Shown here one piece after another: positions 36,066 through 49,200 of a stretch of 64,000 nucleotides of DNA. Position 1 is the stretch's first letter. Each line of letters opens with the position of its first letter. The notes under the pieces were generated by a model, which saw nothing but the letters and a program-made list of their open reading frames with translations, did not search any database and was not told where the DNA came from. Position numbers and translations under genes: made by a program. The stretch is from contig BJKQ01000002.1 in the NCBI GenBank assembly GCA_006538405.1, positions 3,720,001 through 3,784,000 of the forward strand, given 5' to 3'. Source of the stretch: Hansfordia pulvinata (taxonomy: Eukaryota; Ascomycota; Sordariomycetes; Xylariales).

Positions 36066-36782
36066 CGTGGTTCGCCGGCTTTCCCGCTGTTGTCGTGGAG
36101 GGAGGGGCAGCAACCGATATCGCCCTAGCGGGGAAAGTGGAGAGAGAGAGAGAGAGCTGCACGTCCAGGAAGGATGAGCGAGGAGCACGCACGCGCCTAT
36201 GTGAGTGGCGGTGCGGTGTGACCTGGGGATGTTTTGAGAGCGAACACCGTTCGTCGGGGAGAGAATTGAAACAATTGAAGCACAGGTCGTCCGGGTGGGC
36301 GGCGTCAGTGGTGGGTCCCGAAACCGCTGACCGTCGATTCGCAGGTGGTTAACGCTGGAGGATGCTGCACCCCCGGATTGCGACGGGCGGCGGTGCGTGC
36401 CGCCCACACTACACCTACGACAGAAAAGATCGCCAAGGGCTGATATAGTCCTGGTAGACAATAGAAAGAGAGGGAGAGGGACAAAGTAAAATAGGACAGA
36501 CAGCCCGTGCAGCCGTTTGTCTCTGTTTGGCATCTTCAGAGAAAACGTCTCCGGGCTCAGGTTTCACTTCACTACCTGACAAGTGACTGAACCGCTCTCT
36601 TATGCATACCCTCCCTCCCACGGTCCATCTTGAAACCCGCGAGCGACGCATCACAACAGTAGAAGCAACCTTTCCGCCGGATCATGCAGAATGTGTAAAG
36701 GTAATTATATAACGACTATCAAGGCGCAAGCAACACCGCCAGCTAAAAAAAAAATGCAAACGCCGTAATCACGATGACGCCT
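36066..36782. other. Intergenic between kinase and channel gene
   Basis: Upstream flank of the kinase (a GA run near 36141) and downstream flank of the channel gene. No coding sequence is seen. Confidence 0.6.
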
Positions 36783-39344
36783 TCAGACAATGTCGTCGCC
36801 GCTGTCCCTCCACACCCGGGTATCTCCAAAACTAAAGGAACTCGCCCCGCTGACGCTCCCTCCCACGCTGCCCCCGTTGCGCTCGGGCGTCCTCGGGCGG
36901 CTGTCGCCCTCGTCCGAGTAGCCCCCGTACTGGCCCTCCTCCTCCTCCGCCGCCGGTTCCGCGTCGTACGACGCCGTCGGCTCTTCGAACGGCATCAGCG
37001 GCGGCGGGTCTTGGTAGATCCACGGCTGCTCCAGGGGCACCACCAGGCTGGGGTTGATGAAGCGCATCCCCCTCTCCCTGTCCTCGTCCACCGTCCTCGT
37101 GTGCCGCGTCGTGTCCCTCGCCGCATCCTCGTCCGACCCGGCTTCCTGGTCCGGGTTGCTTTGCCGCCCCGGGTCCGTCTCCCGGTTGATGCTCCTCAGC
37201 GCAATAAACTTGGTAAGAGGCGTGTACCGTCGACGGTAGTAGCTGAGGTACCAAAAGGTCATCATGACCAGCGGCGTGATCATGCCTGCCGTGTAGAAGG
37301 CCGACCGGAACACCAGCTCGCTGATCATGACCACCTGGAACGCCACCAGCCCCAGGACAATGCGCTCGCAGATCAGCGGCCAGGCCCTACCCGTCGCGTG
37401 CTGAGGCTGCTCCATCGAGTACAGCAGCTGGTACTTGTACACAAAGTAGCCCAGCCCAAAGTAGCAGACGCCCAGGAGCAGCATCAGGTACGCGCCGGGC
37501 AGCACACTGTAGACGAGACAGAGTATGAAGACCAGGAGTGCGGTCGGCAGGTAGAAGCTGTAGTTGAAGAAGTTGGCCGGCACAAGCTCGGAAAAGTCCC
37601 GCGGGGTCTTGGCTCCCATGCGATAAATCGGATACAGGGCGATGGAGCCAAACTGCAGCAGCTTGAAGGGGAAGAGGCCGAATCCCTGGAGCATGATGAA
37701 GTTGCGGTAGAAGGTGCCCAGAGAGGGGATCGACTTGGCCAGCTCGTTCCCAAGCTGCGTCGTGTCCCTGAGCGAGTCGCGGATAATGTCCCAGAACCCC
37801 ACGAGCGCGCCCCCGCCGGACACGGCATAGACGACGAAAATGTTGAAGAAGACAAAGAAGAAGTTCTTCGAAATGGCCGAGAGCTCCACGTCGCCCTGCG
37901 ACACCATCCCCTGGGCGTTCGAGAGGTAGTCGTACAGATACGGCACCAGTACGTTCAACAGAGAGAACACCAAGGTGGGCAGGCCGGTCCGGACGAGGGC
38001 CTTGGTGATGTCGTGCTGCTGAAGCCTCTCGGCGAGGTCCGGCGCGACGTTGGCAATGTTGCATATGCTGATCGTCTGGGCGAGACCGGCAACGGGGAAC
38101 AGCCAGATGACGGACAGGAACCCGATGAAGACCGTGATGCTCCACGACCGCAGCCACCGGCGCAGCCAGGGCGTGTACGTGTTTTTCCACACCACATCCG
38201 ACGGCGAGGGCGCCGGTTTCGACAGCAGCCGCCCGGGCCTGGGGTCCATGACGGCCTGGACTGCCATCTGGCAGGCGGCGATCGAGTCCATGGTGACAAA
38301 GGCCGTCCCCGTCGGGGTGTACTCCTCTTTCCGGGCGGCGATGATGTTCTCGTCAAACTGCCGCAGCTTTTCTTGATAGTAGTCGAGCGCGTCGGCGGTG
38401 CGACTCCGCATGTTAAGGAAGCCAAAGTGGACCCGGACCTTGGGCCGCGGGCGCTCAGCAATGAGAGAGCCCGTCTCTTCGCCGAGGAGGCGCGCCCCCT
38501 CCTGCGACTCGGAAGCCTCGAGGGACTGGTCCTGGTCGAGGATGTTCTGCTGCGACGGCCGGGGCACCCCCGCCGCAGGCGCTTGTGCCAGGTAGGCCAC
38601 CCAGGCCTCCTCCAGCTTGGACAGGACGACGGCCCTGTCGCGCACGAGGGCGTCGAGCTGCGCCCAGTTGCGGCACAGCGTGACGGCCTTGACCTTTCCA
38701 ATCTCGAGATTCTCGACGAAGCTCTTGACCTTGGCCTCGGTGCGCAGATCCTTGGGGATGCCGACCAGCCGGAACGTGCGGTCGGTGATCGTGGACTGGG
38801 TGCCCAGGTAGTCCTGGCGGACCTTGACTACCTTGGAGGTCTCGGCGTTCATGACGTAGATGGTGAGCAGGGAAAAAAACCAGGTGAAGATGAGAAAGGC
38901 CCACAGGTACGTGTTTCCCAGGTTGGCAGGCGGCTTCTGGCTGTTGGGGTCGAGGTTGAAGTGCTTATGGATGGGCAGCAGGACGACGACGGCGAAGAAC
39001 AGCATGGTGCCGAATAGACGCAGGGACATTCGGAAGAAGGAGAGGAAGACATAGGCGTCGAGCCCGGCCGAGGCCAGGACCTGGGCCTCGGTGACCCGGT
39101 AGAGGGCGGGGATCCAGCCGAGGAAGCTGTCGGGGAGGGCGGGAAGGGCCCTCTGGGCGTCGGTGTGGCGGCGGCGCGCGGCGTAGAGCGACTTCCATCG
39201 GGGGCGCAAGATGCAGAAGGCGAGGACGGCGGTGAAGCCGAGGGCGAGGGAGATGGCGAGCTGGACGAAGCTATCGGCGCTGGTGGGGCCGACAACCTTC
39301 TCGCCGATGCACCATTCCGGATCCTCGTCGGTGCCGTTCTTCAT
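36783..39344 (-). CDS. Csc1/OSCA/TMEM63-type mechanosensitive cation channel (RSN1-7TM)
   Basis: Predicted integral membrane channel of the calcium-permeable stress-gated cation channel family (Phm7, Rsn1 and Csc1 in yeast). A single uninterrupted 853-residue frame runs from 39344, matching the 780-1000 residue family range. An N-terminal TM (QLAISLALGFTAVLAFCILR) is followed by FLGWIPALYRVTEAQVLASA and GLDAYVFLSFFRMSLRLF, the late-exocytosis/RSN1_TM region. A cytosolic RRM-like domain has TVMNAE, TVLVGIPKD-like FRLVGIPKDL and GTAFVTMDSIAACQ. Then come seven or so C-terminal TM segments of the RSN1_7TM domain (about residues 370-650, including YPIYRMGAKTPRDF and the CYFGLGYFVYKYQLLYSMEQ segment). 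The tail is acidic and Ser-rich and probably cytosolic. The gene has no frameshift and is conserved; its orientation puts its promoter in the large 39.3-43.1 kb intergenic region. Confidence 0.93.
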   Translation of the reverse strand: MKNGTDEDPEWCIGEKVVGPTSADSFVQLAISLALGFTAVLAFCILRPRWKSLYAARRRHTDAQRALPALPDSFLGWIPALYRVTEAQVLASAGLDAYVFLSFFRMSLRLFGTMLFFAVVVLLPIHKHFNLDPNSQKPPANLGNTYLWAFLIFTWFFSLLTIYVMNAETSKVVKVRQDYLGTQSTITDRTFRLVGIPKDLRTEAKVKSFVENLEIGKVKAVTLCRNWAQLDALVRDRAVVLSKLEEAWVAYLAQAPAAGVPRPSQQNILDQDQSLEASESQEGARLLGEETGSLIAERPRPKVRVHFGFLNMRSRTADALDYYQEKLRQFDENIIAARKEEYTPTGTAFVTMDSIAACQMAVQAVMDPRPGRLLSKPAPSPSDVVWKNTYTPWLRRWLRSWSITVFIGFLSVIWLFPVAGLAQTISICNIANVAPDLAERLQQHDITKALVRTGLPTLVFSLLNVLVPYLYDYLSNAQGMVSQGDVELSAISKNFFFVFFNIFVVYAVSGGGALVGFWDIIRDSLRDTTQLGNELAKSIPSLGTFYRNFIMLQGFGLFPFKLLQFGSIALYPIYRMGAKTPRDFSELVPANFFNYSFYLPTALLVFILCLVYSVLPGAYLMLLLGVCYFGLGYFVYKYQLLYSMEQPQHATGRAWPLICERIVLGLVAFQVVMISELVFRSAFYTAGMITPLVMMTFWYLSYYRRRYTPLTKFIALRSINRETDPGRQSNPDQEAGSDEDAARDTTRHTRTVDEDRERGMRFINPSLVVPLEQPWIYQDPPPLMPFEEPTASYDAEPAAEEEEGQYGGYSDEGDSRPRTPERNGGSVGGSVSGASSFSFGDTRVWRDSGDDIV

Positions 39345-42300
39345 CGTGTTTCAGGCGGCGGAGGCGGCGGCGGCGGCGGCGGCCATCTAGGTATACCTTA
39401 GGTAAGGCAGGTGGTTTTCGCGCGTGCGGTCGGTGCGTGGTGAGGCGTGGGGTGGGAACGGCGCATGTTAGGTCGGAGGGGTAGGAGTGCGAGTGCGCGA
39501 GGGTCGCCGGCCGGCAGCAGGTAGGGAGAGGCAGCTGAGGTCGGGTCAGGTCGGCGGCTTTGGCTTTGTTGATGTTGACTCCAGAGGCAGGTAATAGAGT
39601 TGCTGCCGGTGCACCTGGCGGCGAGGCGATGACGATGGCGGCCAAGTAGCGGTGCCCTGGCTGCCGGGCGCGCGGGTACATTGCCGCGCATGCATGATGC
39701 ATCTACCAGGGTTCCCGGACGCCCGGGCCACGGTGGCGGGGCGTAGGGGCCTGTTCTAAGCAATTAGAGCGTATTGTCGGGAAAGGTATATGTACGTAAG
39801 CGAGGGCGTGTCGCATTCCGGGCGCAGTGACGTAAGGTGGTTTATTAGCCCTGACGACCACGGGCATGTGAATATGATATCGGGATCGCCATCACACCGT
39901 ACCTACCTACACTATCGGCAACAGCGGGCTGAAATATTTTACTTGTGTTGAAAACGCGACATGGCACCTTTTACCATCGGGCAGTGGTAGTGGTCCCTGA
40001 AGGTCTGTCACCGGCAATCAAGCAGGACGGGTCCTCACCGAGATCTTGGCCAGCCCTGCCTAAACCCCATGCCTCGCTGTCGCTGCCTGATAGCACGCTT
40101 CTGCAAGGCCAAAGTTGACACTGCCAGCCTCAGGCCGGGCTCTGAAGTAGCTCGATCCAGTCTCGGTAGGGCCTCTACCGGCAACTACCGGCACTAGACT
40201 ATGAGCCTCGTGAGTCTCATCTCTGGCCTCCCCGGGTTGGCCACGTGCGCCTCGGACGTATCCACGCGACGGGGAAGCCAAAGAAGCTTCTGGGCCGGGC
40301 GAGAGCTGTGTCGGAAGGGGAACCCGGCTTGTCTCTGGAAGATCAGGTTGGCCGTCGATAAGCGGGAAGCGCGCCACTCTGCTATCTTCAGGTGAAGCTG
40401 TAGGTGGTGGAGGCGGTGCTGCAGCTAGGCAAGACAAATGAGCGCGCTTCGTCATTGGATTGTATGACTCCGGGGTCGGGTTTTTCGGGAGCAGTGCTGG
40501 CGCTATACCATGAGAGACAAGTAGCTTGGGCCCCGGCCATGGGAGTTTCGCTGCCAAGGCCAACTCAGATGCCGGCTTGTCAACCCTTGAGTTGGTCAGC
40601 CTGGGCGGCTGTTGGTTTGTTGGTTGCTAAGGTTTAGGCATTATGGAAACAAAAGCCAAGCCGGCCGCGTTAGGGCTGCAGGTGGCGTGGCGCGCACGTT
40701 GCGCGGGGGCTCCCGTTGAGTCCTGACTGCCGCTGGCCACGTGAGAGTGGAAGAGAGAACGTTTCCGTGGTCAGACATGGCCGCCAGCGCCTACGCCAGA
40801 CGCTGCTCGCAGAAGGCGGTCGGACAGGCGAGTCTTGGAGCTCGGACTCTGGGGCCGAGTCAAAAAGAGCCGGGCCATCTCTGACGGGCTCATAGTGGAA
40901 AGAGCCAAAATACCAGACTGGAGGTCTCACTTGAGTCAAGGTGCCAAGAAGACTCCTCCACTCGACATGTCGATCTCTGCCGAGAGAGGCCCGCCCAGCT
41001 GCCCGCATCTCTTGTGCCGCCAACAGCTGGTCGAATCTCCGACGATACCGTGCCGTCGTGCTCACAAGCTTCAGCCGTGGAAAGAAATGAGAGAACGCGG
41101 CAAGGGGAACACACACACAAAAAAAAGGACAGCTATGCGGCCCGTCTGGTTCCCTCGCCCACGGAAGCTCACGCTCATTCCCGGTTCGGTCACGGCAGAT
41201 GAATGCTTGGGCTGCTATGACTGGCGCTCACTCATGACCGACCCCTTTTCCTGGGTCGGGATCGGTTCCCATCCTTGGTGTCTCGTCGGCGAGGGCCCGA
41301 GATCGTTGGAGAGATGGTCATCGCAAAGGCCCTGGTGTCTGTCAGCGCAACGATAGTCCGGGTCGCTACCCTGCTCTTCGCCCTTGCCCTACCTAGCTCC
41401 TTTGGAATGTAGCGCTGATCGCACAAAGCCTAATCGATGGGGGCATCAGGAGGACAGCTACCTGGGACTTCCAACGGGGCCTGACCGTTGCGAGTCGGTG
41501 CCTTGGGTGTGCGAATCCTCGTTGTCGAAGGGCAAGCAAGAGTGGTGGGTGGGCCTGAGTTCGTTCGGCCTTGTGCCCCACAACAAGACTGCCGGTGCCT
41601 TCGCAAGCAGCTCACAAGAGCCTAGCCAGCTCGCGATGAAGCATAGCTAGCTTGGGCTCTCCATATGAGCACATATCAGAGATACGGAGATGGCTCGACA
41701 GGGGAACGAGCTCGCTTCCCAGTTGGTGGCACCCATCCAGCTTAGAGAGCAACCCTGCGTCGGATGCTGGAGGAACACATGCAAGACGTCGTCCCACCAG
41801 ACCCCGATATCGACTGGGGGAGCCGTGTGCCACAAGATAAGGGTGCGAGAGGGGGACCGATAGTGGCTGCGGCGTAGTCGAAGTTCCGGGCCGGGGTCAG
41901 GCAGCGCGACAGGGAGGTGCGAGCACAGGATCGGAGACCATGCTAGGTTGCATTTGACCCTGAGCCACCCTCTCGTGCCTCTCTCCAGACCTCCCTCCTA
42001 AGCCCCCTGTTGGAACCCGGGTCAGGCTCAGGCCGAAGTTGGTATCGCGAATGAGTGACGTTTCCCCTGCATCGGAAGAGAGCCAGTCAGGTCCGGGCCA
42101 GTGAGCGGCACGTAGCAGCCACCCGGATATAAGCCCAGGGGTTCGATCGAGCACCCCAACGGCCCCCGTGGACCCCTCTAAATCCTCATTAAGCTCTCGC
42201 GGGGAAGACGAGGGGTGGGGGTTAGTGGAGGTGGCGCCAATGAACCGGCTCGCGGCCGGCGTGTACGAGTACTCGCACTCGCAGGCCCCCCGGGACGTGG

Positions 42301-43055
42301 CCGGCAGCTGCACCAATAGGCCGCCCGCGCCGGCCGACGGCGCTCTGGGGTAGCCGGTCCTGAGGATCAACTACCTTACTGACCTACATCTGTAAGGTAG
42401 GCACATCCAATGGACCTAGTTAGTTACCTTAGGTAGTCAGTTGAGGTGGTCCAGGTTGGGTGTTCACACCTGTAGCTCACGAGTCGGTACGGAGTAGAGT
42501 AGCTGGCGATGGTGGATGGGGCGCTGATCGACGGCCGTGGCGGGGCACTCACTAAGGCACCACGGGTAGGTACCTCCTATCCAGTCCACCCCGAACCCAC
42601 GATCCCAACGGCGGTGCTCCGCTGCGGGCAACGGCAGTCACCACCACCGCTGTGTGGGGGCGCGACTTGAAGGTATCCATTGCCCCTTTCGGCGGCCCTC
42701 TGACGGGTGGCACTTAGTACCTCATGCGTACATGTTCCATGTACCTATGATATGGATTCGTAAGGTAGGTACCTAAGGTAGGCAGGTAGAAGAACCCTAC
42801 AGACAGCAACACGGCCGCGCGGGTATAGAAAGAGAGGGATGCCCCTCAGGTCTTCTCTCACCATGACTGATGCCTCTTCACTCATAGACACCGCATTCCG
42901 GTCTCTTACTCGACTTCTTCACAGATACAACGCTTATAGCTCTGTCGTCTTGCTTCCCCAATAGTCCATACTCACATCTACTACTATCTCATCGCCTCCT
43001 CTCCCACTCAAGAGTCAAAGACAACATCAAACACATACACACCGTCACAACCACC
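39345..43055. other. Large intergenic region
   Basis: Holds a (GGC)n tract at 39358-39384 in the leader of the channel gene and AGGTA/CCTTAGG palindromic words at 39388-39410, 42369-42436 and 42758-42790. A GTACGAGTAC word lies near 42263. A TATA-like GGGTATAGAAAG near 42820 may belong to the small membrane-protein gene that starts at 43056. Frames elsewhere have no protein-like features. Confidence 0.5.
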
Positions 43056-43579
43056 ATGGCAACTCAGACCCAGACTCAGACGCCGACTGCCGGCCCTTAC
43101 TCCTCCTCCTCCACCTCCTCCTCCTCCCCTTCCTCCTGCCTGACCGCCCGCCCCCGCCGCCGCGTCCAGTTCGAGATCGACGAGGCCGGCCCCGGCGACG
43201 ACTCGATCCGCTGGGCCGACCTCTTCCTGCCCTCCGAGACCAAGAGCCCCTGGCCCGAGGTCGCCACCTCCCTCAGCTGCTCCGTCGCCCTGCTGTGCCT
43301 CTTCGGCGGCCCGGACAACCTCAACCTGCCCCTGGGCATCGTCCTCGCCATCTTCGCCCTCCACGCCCTCCTCCTGCTCCTCCTGACCGGCATGCGCACG
43401 TGCACGAGGTGAGATGAACCGACACCCCGTTTACGAAAATCACAACGTGCCATCACCAAAGAAAAGAAAAAGAGAATAAAGAGAAGAGACCAGACTGCTA
43501 ACATCACGTCTCCTGCAGGAAATTCGGCCCCGGCATGTCCGGCCTCCGGCAGCTGCTCAGGTCCACATCCCTTCACTGA
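43056..43579 (+). CDS. Small two-TM membrane protein, unknown function
   Basis: Exon 1 is 43056-43408 and exon 2 is 43519-43579; the intron runs GTGAGATG to CTCCTGCAG, in phase, giving 137 residues. A Thr/Gln/Ser-rich N-terminus contains a basic segment and RRRVQFEIDEAG. Two hydrophobic segments follow, VATSLSCSVALLCLFGG and GIVLAIFALHALLLLLLTG, separated by PDNLNL, then a short basic tail (KFGPGMSGLRQLLRSTSLH). No signal-peptide cleavage site is evident, so a helical hairpin in a membrane is the likely topology. The leader (CACATACACACC before ATG) and CT/CA-rich upstream DNA look like a normal fungal promoter. I do not recognise a family. An alternative donor one codon away would not change much. 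Confidence 0.65.
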
Positions 43580-46214
43580 GGCAGCATGCCTGCCTGCATT
43601 TATGTGTGCCAATTTGTGTGCGAATGTGTGTCGGGCAGCGTGTTTCAAGGCGACTCTGATGAACGAGAGCGGCGTTATTGGGCAAAACTGCGGTCGTCTT
43701 CTCTCTCTTTACCCTTCCTCCTTTCTTCTGTTCCTCGTTCTGTCTCTCTTTCACAGTGATATCATCTGGGCGCGGGCGGGCTGGCGTTATCTCGGGGCGC
43801 TACACAGGTCATTTTCCTTTTCTTCCCGTCTCATCCCGTGTGCGTCCGCAATGCGGTGCGGACGGCGTACACACATACACACACCCACACACACAGGATA
43901 CCCTCACCAATCGTTTGGCCTCAATAAGAGTCCACCATGTCAACCAATTGATCCCATCATTGCGCAAATCGTGAGACCCTCGTGGCACCCTCCTGCCGTT
44001 GTGCTGTGCACACGGCCCGCCTCCAATCAGCTTTGTTGGTTCCTTTCTCCCCATCGCAAGCACCGTCAGCATCTCCGTACGGCTGTTGAGGCCGGGCGTG
44101 GGGCGTGGGAGAGACTGCCCCCTGGTGCCGGGCACAACGCCACGTCTGACACGGGACACGGCCCCACGCTTCGTGCTACGTACGGACTTCGTACTACACG
44201 GCTATGCAGTATGCAGTGCCATGAAAGAGCTGCAAAAGCTCTCGCCTGCCCCCCTTATCGGGGTAACCTGTCTGCTCGGTCACAATGAAACCTTGCTCCT
44301 GCATGTCCATCATCGGCAACCTCGCGGGAGCGACCGGACCTTATCAACCGCCAAGTGCTGCCCTTGGTAAAGATAAAGTGCGTCAGTCTTGGGGGGTCTC
44401 CTCAGACCCTGGGCCTCTCAGCGGCGAGTGCGACAATGGTCTTGAGTCGTGCGTGTAGGGGACAGCTTGACCTGCACCTCTTCACTCGGCCAGCTAAAAG
44501 GGAAGAGCCGCGGTTTGTCGGCTGGGAGATGGATCGTTGGGAATGGGGGGGAGGGGGCGGGGCGGCTGATGCTGCTCAGAGCGGTGACGAGGATTTCCAG
44601 CCCTATCCGTCTGCAATAGGATTTCATTGGTGTTGGCAGCTTCAGGGCAGACCACCAGCCATCGCGGAAGCATGAGCGTCATGGCTATTCACTTTCTCCA
44701 GACATCCAAAGCTTGACACAGCGTGTCTCAACAAGTGTGCGACCACTCACCACGACTGGTACAGAGAATGCGTGATGGGCGGTCTTCGATGGCCAGCATG
44801 CTTTCGTCACTCAGCTGAAGCAGGCAGATGAGCCCTAGGATGACGGGGGGGGGGGGGGGGGGGGGTTCCTCAACCGGCCGGCGATTTGTCCCGGCGGCTA
44901 GCCTTCGGCCTCGGCCATCCGACAGATTGGGACAAACAGGGAAGCGAGAGACCTCCGTTCCAGGAGGGTCGGAAAAGGCCTCACCTGGGGGCCGAAAATA
45001 TTGCAAATACAAGAAAGATTGTCGTGATGGGCAGCGTTAGCTTAAGCCCCTGTCGCCTGCTGACGAGTTTGGCGGTTGCACATCCCTGAATACCCCATGG
45101 CGGGGTATTCGGGCAACTCAACTTTGACCCTGAGGCCCCTGGCCCCCTCCCGCTGCCCAGAGGCTAGACGTGATAGACATAAACGGAGGGGCTGAAGGAT
45201 CATGAAGCTGGTCAGGTACGACGATTCTATGGAGTTGTCTCCAAGAGCACCTTGGCCGGCTGTCGGATATTGAGATTCGGGGAATAGTTGGACAATTACA
45301 TCCCACGCAGTCCAATTGGCAAAACCCAGGACTCGGTGCCCCGTCAGGGACGTCAGCGGAAGTGGCCAAAGGTGGTGAGGGGGACTCGGTCCAAAATCAT
45401 GGTGGCCATGGTGTGTCCATAATATGCTTCGGCGTGCCAAGACCGCCTTCCGAAGCACGCCCTGTCGTCGGACCGGCGAGTCGCCCTGCTGTGCGTGCGC
45501 CGAGACAGCAAGGTAGGTAAGGCGTCGGTAAGGCGTTGTGGCCCCTGCCGGGACTGCCGAGTCTCAAGCAGCGACATACCGAAAGAGACAGGCGATTTTG
45601 ATAATCGAAGGCGCGTTGATACACATGCTGGCCAATAATCTTCCAAGCTGGTCTGTCTGCAATTGCGAGAATCTCCTCAGGGGGATGGTCGGCACAGACT
45701 TGTCAGCGTTGACAGTCCCAGTCTGGACAGTCGATCGTTCAGTCCGTGACAGTGGCGTTGTCCTGTTCCACTCTCGCAACACGTCGACAGGTCCCCAGGA
45801 ATATGGCTACGGCCAGGCGGTAAGCAATCTGTGCAGGGTTTCCAAACTGTCGGGCATGGGCTGAGATGCGCGAAGTTGACATGAAATCGGCTGTCGGGGG
45901 TGTACAAGTAGGATGAAACTGACCGGAAGTTCACCACCGCGCCAGTCGAACGCACAGCGTCGAGATGCGCGTGCTCGTGACCGGAGTGGGGCTTCGACCC
46001 GGATGGTCCGTGCACCACTTTACGCGCCTTCCCGAGCGAATGGCGCTGATAGACAGGGGAGGCGCGACTGGACGCGCCGGGCCTGCGAAAAGTCCCAAGT
46101 TCAAGACGTCACTCTGCTGGCTGAGTGAGTGAGCGAGCCGTCGACGCCCAAACCGCCATCATCGACAAATCACCACACGACCCGTCAGCACCCCGCGCCA
46201 CCAACCCGCCCATC
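43580..46214. other. Intergenic between small membrane gene and msh3
   Basis: Holds a CA-rich tract near 43868-43897 and a 21-G run at 44845-44865. No reading frame has recognisable content. The last 100 nt before 46215 are the probable msh3 leader. Confidence 0.55.
44845..44865. repeat. Poly-G tract (21 G)
   Basis: An uninterrupted run of 21 G in intergenic DNA. Confidence 0.9.
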
Positions 46215-49200
46215 ATGGCGGGCCCTCCCAAGGACAAGAAGCAGAAGTCTCTCACCAGCTTCTTCACCCCGCGAACCGTCAACGGGCTCGCCGCGTCGCT
46301 CCGGACCGCAGGCGACCCGGCCTCCTCCCCTACTCAAGCCCCTTCCTCTCCCGCAGCCCCCGACCGTCCCGAACCCTCAGCCTCGACCTCCAAAAAGCGA
46401 CCGCTGGGTGAAGACACCGACAACGGTAACGAGACACCTTCGAAACGGCCCAAAGCACCACCCTCCCAGGATCCAAGCCCCCCGCCAAAGGTCAACCCCC
46501 CGCCCGCCGCTCCGTCCGGCGGTGTTAAAGCCACCGCCCGCACCGAGCAGTATGTCTACAGTGGCTCCAGCCCCGCAAACCAACCCGACGAGGGCGACTC
46601 GGCTATGGAGGGGCGAACGACGACGAGGGCGACGTTGCCAGGCGGAAAGAGGAGCTGCACCGCAAATTCGTGCAGAAGCTCGGCAAGCCCGACAGCATGG
46701 CCATGCTGCGGCGCCGCAATGGTCAGGCCGACGAAGACGCGCAAGCCGGCGAGAACGAGGAGGGCGACGAAGGCGAAGACGACGAGCCGGCTCCCCAGCC
46801 TGCCAAGGGCAAAAAGAAGCCTGGCAAATCCGGCAAGCTCACCCCCATGGAGGTTCAGTACCTCGACATCAAGAGAAAACACATGGATACGGTCCTCATT
46901 GTGGAGGTCGGCTACAAATTCAAGTTCTTCGGGGAGGACGCCCGGATCGCCGCCAAGGAGCTGAGCATCGTTTGCATCCCCGGCAAATTCCGCTACGACG
47001 AGCACCCCTCAGAGGCTCACATAGATCGCTTCGCATCAGCCAGCATCCCCGTCCACCGCCTGCCTGTCCACGCCAAAAGACTCGTGGCTGCCGGCCACAA
47101 GGTTGGCGTCGTCCGCCAGATAGAGACGGCCGCCCTCAAGAAGGTCGGCGACAACAGGAACGCCCCCTTCACCCGCAAACTCACCAACGTCTACACCAAG
47201 GGCACTTACGTCGACGAGATTGGCGAGCTCGACCAGCACGATACCTCGGGCGCCCCCGCCGGGGGTATCTTCTCTGCATCACCGAGACCAAGGCCAAGGG
47301 CTGGGGCACAGACGAAAAGGTGGACGTCGGCATCGTTGCCGTGCAGCCGGCCACGGGCGACATCATCTACGACAACTTCGAGGACGGCTTCATGAGAAAC
47401 GAGATCGAAACGCGCCTACTCCACATCTCCCCGTGCGAGCTTGTCATTGTGGGAGAGCTCACCAAGGCTACCGACAAGCTGGTCCAGCACCTGTCTGGCA
47501 GCTCTACCAACGTCTTTGGGGACCGAAGCAGAGTCGAGAGGGTACCGAGCTCCAAGACAGCCGCGGCCGAGTCGTACTCGCACGTCGCGCAGTTCTACGC
47601 GGGGAAGCTGAAGGAGCAGGCCGAGGGCAACGACAAGGCCAGCGCGTTGCTGGAGAAGGTCCTCAAGCTGCCCGAGCTGGTCACCATCTGTCTGTCGTCC
47701 ATGATCAAGCACCTGGAGGAGTACGGCCTGCAGCACATCTTCGACCTGACCAAGTACTTCCAGTCCTTCACCGCCCGGCAGCACATGGTTGTCAACGGGA
47801 ACACGCTCGAGAGCCTGGAGATCTACCGCAACCAGACGGACCACTCGGAGCGGGGCAGCCTGTTCTGGGCTCTCGACAAGACGCTGACGCGCTTCGGCCA
47901 GCGTCTGCTGCGCAAGTGGGTGGGGCGGCCGCTGCTGGACGAGGAGCGGCTCGAGGAGCGCGTCGCCGCCGTCGAGGAGCTCTTGGAGAACACGTCGACC
48001 AAGAAGGTCGACCAGATCGAGCACCTGCTGCGCACGACCAAGATCGACCTGGAGCGCAGCCTGATCCGCATCTACTACGGCAAGTGCACGCGGCCGGAGC
48101 TGCTGTCGGTGCTGCAGACGCTGCAGCGGATCGCGACCGAGTTCGCGCGCGTCCGGTCGCCCGAGGACAGCGGCTTCAAGTCGGCCGCGGTGGGCGAGGC
48201 CGTGGCGTCGCTGCCGCGGATCCTGCGACGGTGCTGGCGTTCCTGGAGCGGATCAACGCCGAGGCGGCGCGCAAGGACGACAAGTACTCGTTCTTCCGCG
48301 AGGACCAGGAGACCGAGGCCATCGGCGACCACAAGCTGGGCATCGCGTCGGTCGAGGCCGAGCTGGACGCGCACCGCCGCGACGCCGCCGGCAAGCTCGG
48401 CCGCAAGGCGCCCGTGTCCTACGTCGCGGTCGCCGGCATCGAGTACCTGATCGAGGTGCCCAACGCCGACCTCAAGCACGTCCCGGCCTCGTGGGCCAAG
48501 ATCAGCGGCACCAAGAAGCTGTCGCGCTTCCACACGCCCGACGTCGTCCGCCTCATCTCGGAGCGCGACCAGCACAAGGAGGCCCTGTCGGCCGCCTGCG
48601 ACGCCGCCTTCGCCGAGCTGCTGGCCGCCATCGCCGGCGACTACCAGCCCCTGCGCGACGCCGTCTCGGCCCTCGCCACCCTCGACTGCCTGCTGTCCCT
48701 GTCCAAGGTCGCCGCCCTGCCCGGCTACACCCGCCCCACCATCCTGCCCTCCTCCGAGCCGCCCACCATTGCCATTGAGGGCGGCCGCCACCCCGTCGCC
48801 GAGCAGACCCTGGCCACGTCCTACATCCCCTTCACCGCCCAGCTGGCCTCCCCCGCGCCCCTGGCCCACCTCGTCACCGGCCCCAACATGGGCGGCAAGT
48901 CCTCCTTCGTCCGCGCCGTCGCCCTGCTCGTCATCCTCGCCCAGGTCGGCTCCTTCGTCCCCGCCTCCTCCCTGCGCCTCACCCTCTCCGACGCCGTCCA
49001 CACCCGCATGGGCGCCCGCGACAACCTCTTCGCCGGCGAGAGCACCTTCATGGTCGAGGTCAGCGAGACCGCCCGCATCCTGCGCGCCGCCACCCCGCGC
49101 TCCCTCGTCGTCCTCGACGAGCTCGGCCGCGGCACCTCCACCCACGACGGCGCCGCCATCGCCCACGCCGTCCTCCACCACGTCGTCCGCGACGCCCGCT

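Noticed and set aside
36774..39017. 747-codon open frame on the plus strand, antisense to the channel gene
   Set aside because: It is the shadow of the conserved 853-residue channel on the other strand: Arg/Val/Gly/Asp-rich, no domain, no introns, typical of GC-rich antisense frames.
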